From Chitinophaga horti (GTDB lineage: Bacteria > Bacteroidota > Bacteroidia > Chitinophagales > Chitinophagaceae): DNA of 64,000 nt. Below the pieces are notes generated by a model that was given only the letters and a program-made list of their open reading frames with translations, did not search any database and was not told the DNA's origin. Below are positions 60,678 through 64,000 of this stretch, piece after piece. The stretch spans positions 1,798,001 to 1,862,000 of the forward strand of contig NZ_CP107006.1 in assembly GCF_022867795.2 (NCBI RefSeq), written 5' to 3'. The position numbers and the translations under genes were made by a program. Numbering within the stretch: position 1 is the stretch's first letter; every line of letters starts with the position of its first letter.

Positions 60678-62924
60678 TTACTCCTCGCCCGATGCGGGCT
60701 TCTTTTTACGCTTTACCGCTTTTTTACGGAGGATGGGGAACTGCTGCTCCCACAGCCGCGTGTAGGCGCTATCCAGCTCCAGCAACTCGTCATGCGTGCC
60801 TTCTTCTAATACTTTGCCCTGGTGCATCACGACGATCTTGTCCGCGTTCATCACGGTACTGAGGCGATGCGCAATGATAATGATGGTTTTACCGGCCTCC
60901 CGCATGTCGGCAATGGCCTGTTGGATATTGCTTTCAGAAAGGGAGTCCAGCGAGGAGGTGGCTTCGTCGAGGATGAGTACCTCCGGGTCGCGGTACAGGG
61001 CACGGGCGATGGCCAGTCTTTGGCGTTGCCCGCCCGAGAGGTTAGCGCCGTTCTCGCCCAGCCAGGTATCGAAGCCATTGGGCAGGCTCTCAATAAAGTT
61101 GAGGATGCCCAGTTTACGGGATAGGGCCAGTACTTTCTGCATATCCGGTTCGTGATCGCCGATAGCGATGTTTTCCAGTACACTGCCGGCAAACAGATCC
61201 ACTTTCTGTGGCACTACACTCACGATGGATCGCAGGCTGGCAGGGTCGATATAACGGATGTCGGTGCCGCCGATCGTGATGGAGCCGGATTGTACCGGGT
61301 AAATATGTTGTAATAGCGATAAGAGCGTCGTTTTGCCGGAGCCACTTTCCCCCACAATAGCAGTGATCTTTCCTCTTGGGATAAGCAGGTCGAGCCGCTC
61401 GAACACGTTTACACGCGCGCCGTAACGGAAGTTCACGTCTTTCAGCTCTATATCGCCTACCATGGCAGGTGTAAGGGAGGTTTTGTTGGCAGGTGTTTCA
61501 ATGTCGAGGTCCATGATCTCGAACAAACGATCGGCAGCAATCAACGCATCCTGCATCAGTTTGTTCATGCCGATAAGGCTAACGACGGGACCGGTGAAGT
61601 AACCCATCAGGGAGTAAAAAGAAAGTAATTCGCCGGCCGTCAACAGGTGTCTGAGTACAAACGTGCTGCCGATCCAGAGCAGGAGTACGGTGAATAGTCC
61701 GGATACCAGGCTGCTGCCGCTGCCCGTCAGCAAAGAGTTCGTGCCCGACCGATATACACTTTGTAACAGCTTCACAAATTTACTTTCCGTTTTCAGGTTA
61801 GCATGTGATTCCAGTCCAAAGCGTTTGATCGTGCCGATAGATTGCACCGACTCCACCAGCTGCGCTTCCAGTTCGGCAGTATCTTCCATTAACCTGCGCT
61901 GCGTGCGGCGGTTCATCTTGTTAGAGAAATAATACACCACGCCGTAAAGTGGGATCACCGTAAGCATGAACAAAGCCAGTTTCCAGTAGGCGCTGAACAT
62001 CAGTGCAAAAGAAAATATCAGGATAAAAATGTTTACAGCCAGGTTGATCAATACGTCGTTGACGAACATACGGATCTTCACGGCGTCGTTCATACGTGAG
62101 ATGATTTCTCCGGTGCGCATGTTGTCGAAGAACGATTGTGGCAGTCGCAGCAGGTGTTTATAGTAACCGAGTATGAGCCGGGCATCTATCTGTTGGCCCG
62201 TTTTGATGGTCAATAACGTTTTGGTATAGTTGATAAACAGTTGGCTGAGCACGATGAAGATCATCATGATGCTCATCAGGTTCAGCAGGTTCTGGTTGCC
62301 GTCGGGCAATACATAATCGATAATTTTCTGGAGATAGATAGAAGTGCACAGGCCGAGCATCGTAAAGACCATCGCTCCAAGCACGATCTGCACCAGCATG
62401 CCTTTATGCGGTTGCAATAACGCAGTAAATCTTTCTACGACGGTGGTTTTTTCATTGCCTGGCTGAAAGTCGGCTTCAGGTGCCAGCAATAACGCTACGC
62501 CCGTCCAGATGGACCGGAATTGATCAGCAGGCATAGTTTCCAGCGTGCCTTTGGCAGGATCCATTACATTGATGCCTTTTTCAGAGGCTCCGTATACGAC
62601 TACATAGTGTTGCAGTTTTTTGTCGATGATCACGTGCGCGATAGCGGGTATCGGCATTTCATAGATGCCTTCGAACGGTGCGCGTATCGCTTTTGCCGAG
62701 AAGCCTAGTTGCGTGGCGGCTTCCACCATACCCAGGAGTGAGGTGCCTTTTTTGTCGGTGGCGGCGTATTGCCGTATACGGGCAATAGGGATTTGGGAAC
62801 CAAACCATGCGGCCACGGAGGCGATACAGGCGGCTCCGCAATCAGTTAAGTCATGCTGACGAATGGTGTATTTACTGGCTGCCGGCCGACCGGAGAGCCA
62901 ATTGCGTAATATGTTAAGCTTCAT
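60678..62924 (-). CDS. C39-peptidase ABC exporter (bacteriocin/peptide exporter)
   Basis: A 748-residue inner-membrane ABC exporter with three parts. Residues 20-140 form a C39 cysteine peptidase domain: the catalytic Cys29 in LTDCGAACIASVAAWFG, a His in LQHYVVVYG and an Asp in NVMDPAKG, so it is likely active. Residues about 160-460 are six membrane helices, and residues 490-740 are the ATPase with Walker A VGESGSGKTTLLSLLQ, signature LSGGQRQRLAIARALYR and Walker B VLILDEATSSLD. These proteins cut Gly-Gly leaders and export peptides or small proteins. Its start overlaps the HlyD-type adaptor gene by 11 bp. The cargo gene is not in the window. Confidence 0.94.
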   Translation of the reverse strand: MKLNILRNWLSGRPAASKYTIRQHDLTDCGAACIASVAAWFGSQIPIARIRQYAATDKKGTSLLGMVEAATQLGFSAKAIRAPFEGIYEMPIPAIAHVIIDKKLQHYVVVYGASEKGINVMDPAKGTLETMPADQFRSIWTGVALLLAPEADFQPGNEKTTVVERFTALLQPHKGMLVQIVLGAMVFTMLGLCTSIYLQKIIDYVLPDGNQNLLNLMSIMMIFIVLSQLFINYTKTLLTIKTGQQIDARLILGYYKHLLRLPQSFFDNMRTGEIISRMNDAVKIRMFVNDVLINLAVNIFILIFSFALMFSAYWKLALFMLTVIPLYGVVYYFSNKMNRRTQRRLMEDTAELEAQLVESVQSIGTIKRFGLESHANLKTESKFVKLLQSVYRSGTNSLLTGSGSSLVSGLFTVLLLWIGSTFVLRHLLTAGELLSFYSLMGYFTGPVVSLIGMNKLMQDALIAADRLFEIMDLDIETPANKTSLTPAMVGDIELKDVNFRYGARVNVFERLDLLIPRGKITAIVGESGSGKTTLLSLLQHIYPVQSGSITIGGTDIRYIDPASLRSIVSVVPQKVDLFAGSVLENIAIGDHEPDMQKVLALSRKLGILNFIESLPNGFDTWLGENGANLSGGQRQRLAIARALYRDPEVLILDEATSSLDSLSESNIQQAIADMREAGKTIIIIAHRLSTVMNADKIVVMHQGKVLEEGTHDELLELDSAYTRLWEQQFPILRKKAVKRKKKPASGEE

Positions 62925-64000
62925 TTTTTACAAGGTTGGGGTTCAGCCAGTCATCCGCCTGGTCATACAATAACTGGAAAAGTGTGCGTCGCGTAACGAG
63001 GAACCTCGCCTGCACGGTCATGCCTTTTTTGATGTACCCTTTGTAACCATTTTTGAGTTGTAGTGCCTGTTGGTCTACCGCACAACGGATCTTAAACAAA
63101 GGTTGTCCTTTATCGATCACCACATCTTTCGAAATCGTTACCACTTTGCCGGTAATCATGCCCCACTGGTTGTAATCGTAAGCATCGACCTGCATGCGTA
63201 CGGGCGTGCCTTCGTGTATGTAACCGATGTCTTTCGGCAGTACGAATACCTCCGCCAGTAAGGCGGCATCCGGACTCACTTCTCCCAGTACTTCTCCTGC
63301 ACCCAATGTGCTGCCGCGTTGCAGGCCTTTCAGTTGTTGCACATAACCGTCTGCCGCTGCACGAATGGTGTATTGGTCCTGTTCTTCTTCATACAATGTT
63401 TGTCGCGCACCCAGCTCCTGTAATTGCAGGTTGAGTGCCGTCAGCTCCGATTGCCAGCGGGCCGATTGCTGCGCTTTCAGTAACGCTTTTTCATTCATCA
63501 ACGCCTTGTATTCATAATCATATCGCTCAAACTCTGCGTTGGAGATTACTTTGTCTTTGTGTAAGGACCGGAAACGTTCATATTTCTTTTGTGCTGTGTT
63601 CAGCCGAATGTCTGCATCGGTCAGCTGCCTGTTATACAAAGCGATCTGTTGCTGGTACATGCTCGACTTCAGTCGTGTATTACGGCCTGCTACCAGTTGT
63701 TGCAAATCCTGTTGTTGCAGTTGCAGTTCGCTTACCTGTGTACCCAGTGACAAGTTTTTATCCGCTACGGATGCCGCTGCCAGTTTGATCAGTGGCTGCC
63801 CCGCCTTCACGTGTTCGTTTTCTTTGATGAGTACACTGTCTACCAGTCCGCTCACGAGACTGCGTATCTCCGTGCGCTCCTGTTCGGAGCGTAACAAGCC
63901 TGTACTACGAACGGTCACGTCTACTTTAATAATAAAAAGCAGTACAATAGCGATCAGGAACAACGTAAGTAGCAACAGGTACAATACGCGGCTGCGTGGC
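62914..64000 (-). CDS. HlyD-family adaptor of the peptide exporter, 5' end cut by the window
   Basis: The visible 361 residues are the bulk of a periplasmic adaptor. The frame continues past the right edge, so the TTG at 63984 is not the start. Sequence order: membrane helix (LYLLLLTLFLIAIVLLFIIK), first lipoyl half (VTVRSTGLLRSEQERTEIRS), a long coiled coil (residues about 80-210, LQLQQQDLQQLVAGR), second half (TIRAAADGYVQQLKGLQRGS) and a beta-barrel end. It works with the C39-type ABC exporter that follows. Its stop overlaps the exporter start. Together with an outer-membrane TolC-like protein, encoded elsewhere, it should move a peptide from cytoplasm to outside. Confidence 0.9.
   Translation of the reverse strand, partial: PRSRVLYLLLLTLFLIAIVLLFIIKVDVTVRSTGLLRSEQERTEIRSLVSGLVDSVLIKENEHVKAGQPLIKLAAASVADKNLSLGTQVSELQLQQQDLQQLVAGRNTRLKSSMYQQQIALYNRQLTDADIRLNTAQKKYERFRSLHKDKVISNAEFERYDYEYKALMNEKALLKAQQSARWQSELTALNLQLQELGARQTLYEEEQDQYTIRAAADGYVQQLKGLQRGSTLGAGEVLGEVSPDAALLAEVFVLPKDIGYIHEGTPVRMQVDAYDYNQWGMITGKVVTISKDVVIDKGQPLFKIRCAVDQQALQLKNGYKGYIKKGMTVQARFLVTRRTLFQLLYDQADDWLNPNLVKNEA

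Overview
The window is chromosomal DNA of a member of the Bacteroidota, most likely the Chitinophagaceae (Chitinophaga-like). Reasons: two SusC/SusD outer-membrane pairs, a type IX secretion C-terminal sorting domain, a gliding-motility-type C-terminal domain next to a PorP/SprF protein, TamL (the lipoprotein form of TamA found in this phylum), LytS/LytTR two-component genes, and TAnnTTTG promoter boxes close to start codons. No rRNA, tRNA, CRISPR array, transposase or phage module was seen. The left edge cuts a SusC gene and the right edge cuts an HlyD-type adaptor gene.

Layout. 1-3.6 kb: end of SusC, SusD, and a DUF4369/thioredoxin-like lipid-side oxidoreductase, apparently one operon. 3.6-6.1 kb: two small conserved proteins and a CE12-type esterase. 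6.6-12.4 kb: a complete RND tripartite efflux operon (adaptor, pump, outer-membrane channel). 12.5-13.9 kb: MmcQ/YjbR-like and VOC ring-cleaving-dioxygenase-like genes. 14.0-15.7 kb (minus): PorP/SprF partner plus a type-B sorted protein. 15.8-23.2 kb (minus): tamB-tamL, with tamL broken by a one-base frameshift. 23.4-26.0 kb: secreted and outer-membrane small proteins around a 623-bp spacer that holds a striking array of 11-bp repeats. 26.2-33.2 kb: prfC (minus), a MacB/FtsX-type permease, tsaD, a GH29 fucosidase and a TrmN6-like methyltransferase. 33.3-40.1 kb: an alanine/saccharopine dehydrogenase-like enzyme, an SF1 helicase, a PAP2 phosphatase, a KilA-N protein and an APC permease.

40.6-51.6 kb is a polysaccharide-use locus: three 75-77 bp repeats, a 1962-residue GH74-like secreted protein with malectin-like, Ig-like and carbohydrate-binding modules and a type IX sorting domain, then SusC and SusD. 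51.7-56.7 kb holds a LytS-type kinase, its LytTR regulator, and a TonB-dependent receptor. The kinase operon and the receptor gene carry the same operator-promoter layout (repeats 21 bp apart, then a promoter box 37 bp after the second repeat), which points to a regulon readable from sequence alone. 56.7-60.6 kb: GH43 arabinanase, Crp/Fnr regulator, orphan LytTR protein, AraC regulator and two small coupled unknown genes. 60.7-64 kb (minus): a C39-peptidase ABC exporter with its HlyD adaptor, a peptide-export pair.

The most unusual non-coding signals are the 7+7 opposed array of 11-bp units at 24121-24287, the two classes of LytTR-like operators (one preceding a candidate small RNA at about 26.1 kb), and the triplicated element before the GH74-like gene. 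No search could be run; all family names come from motif recognition.
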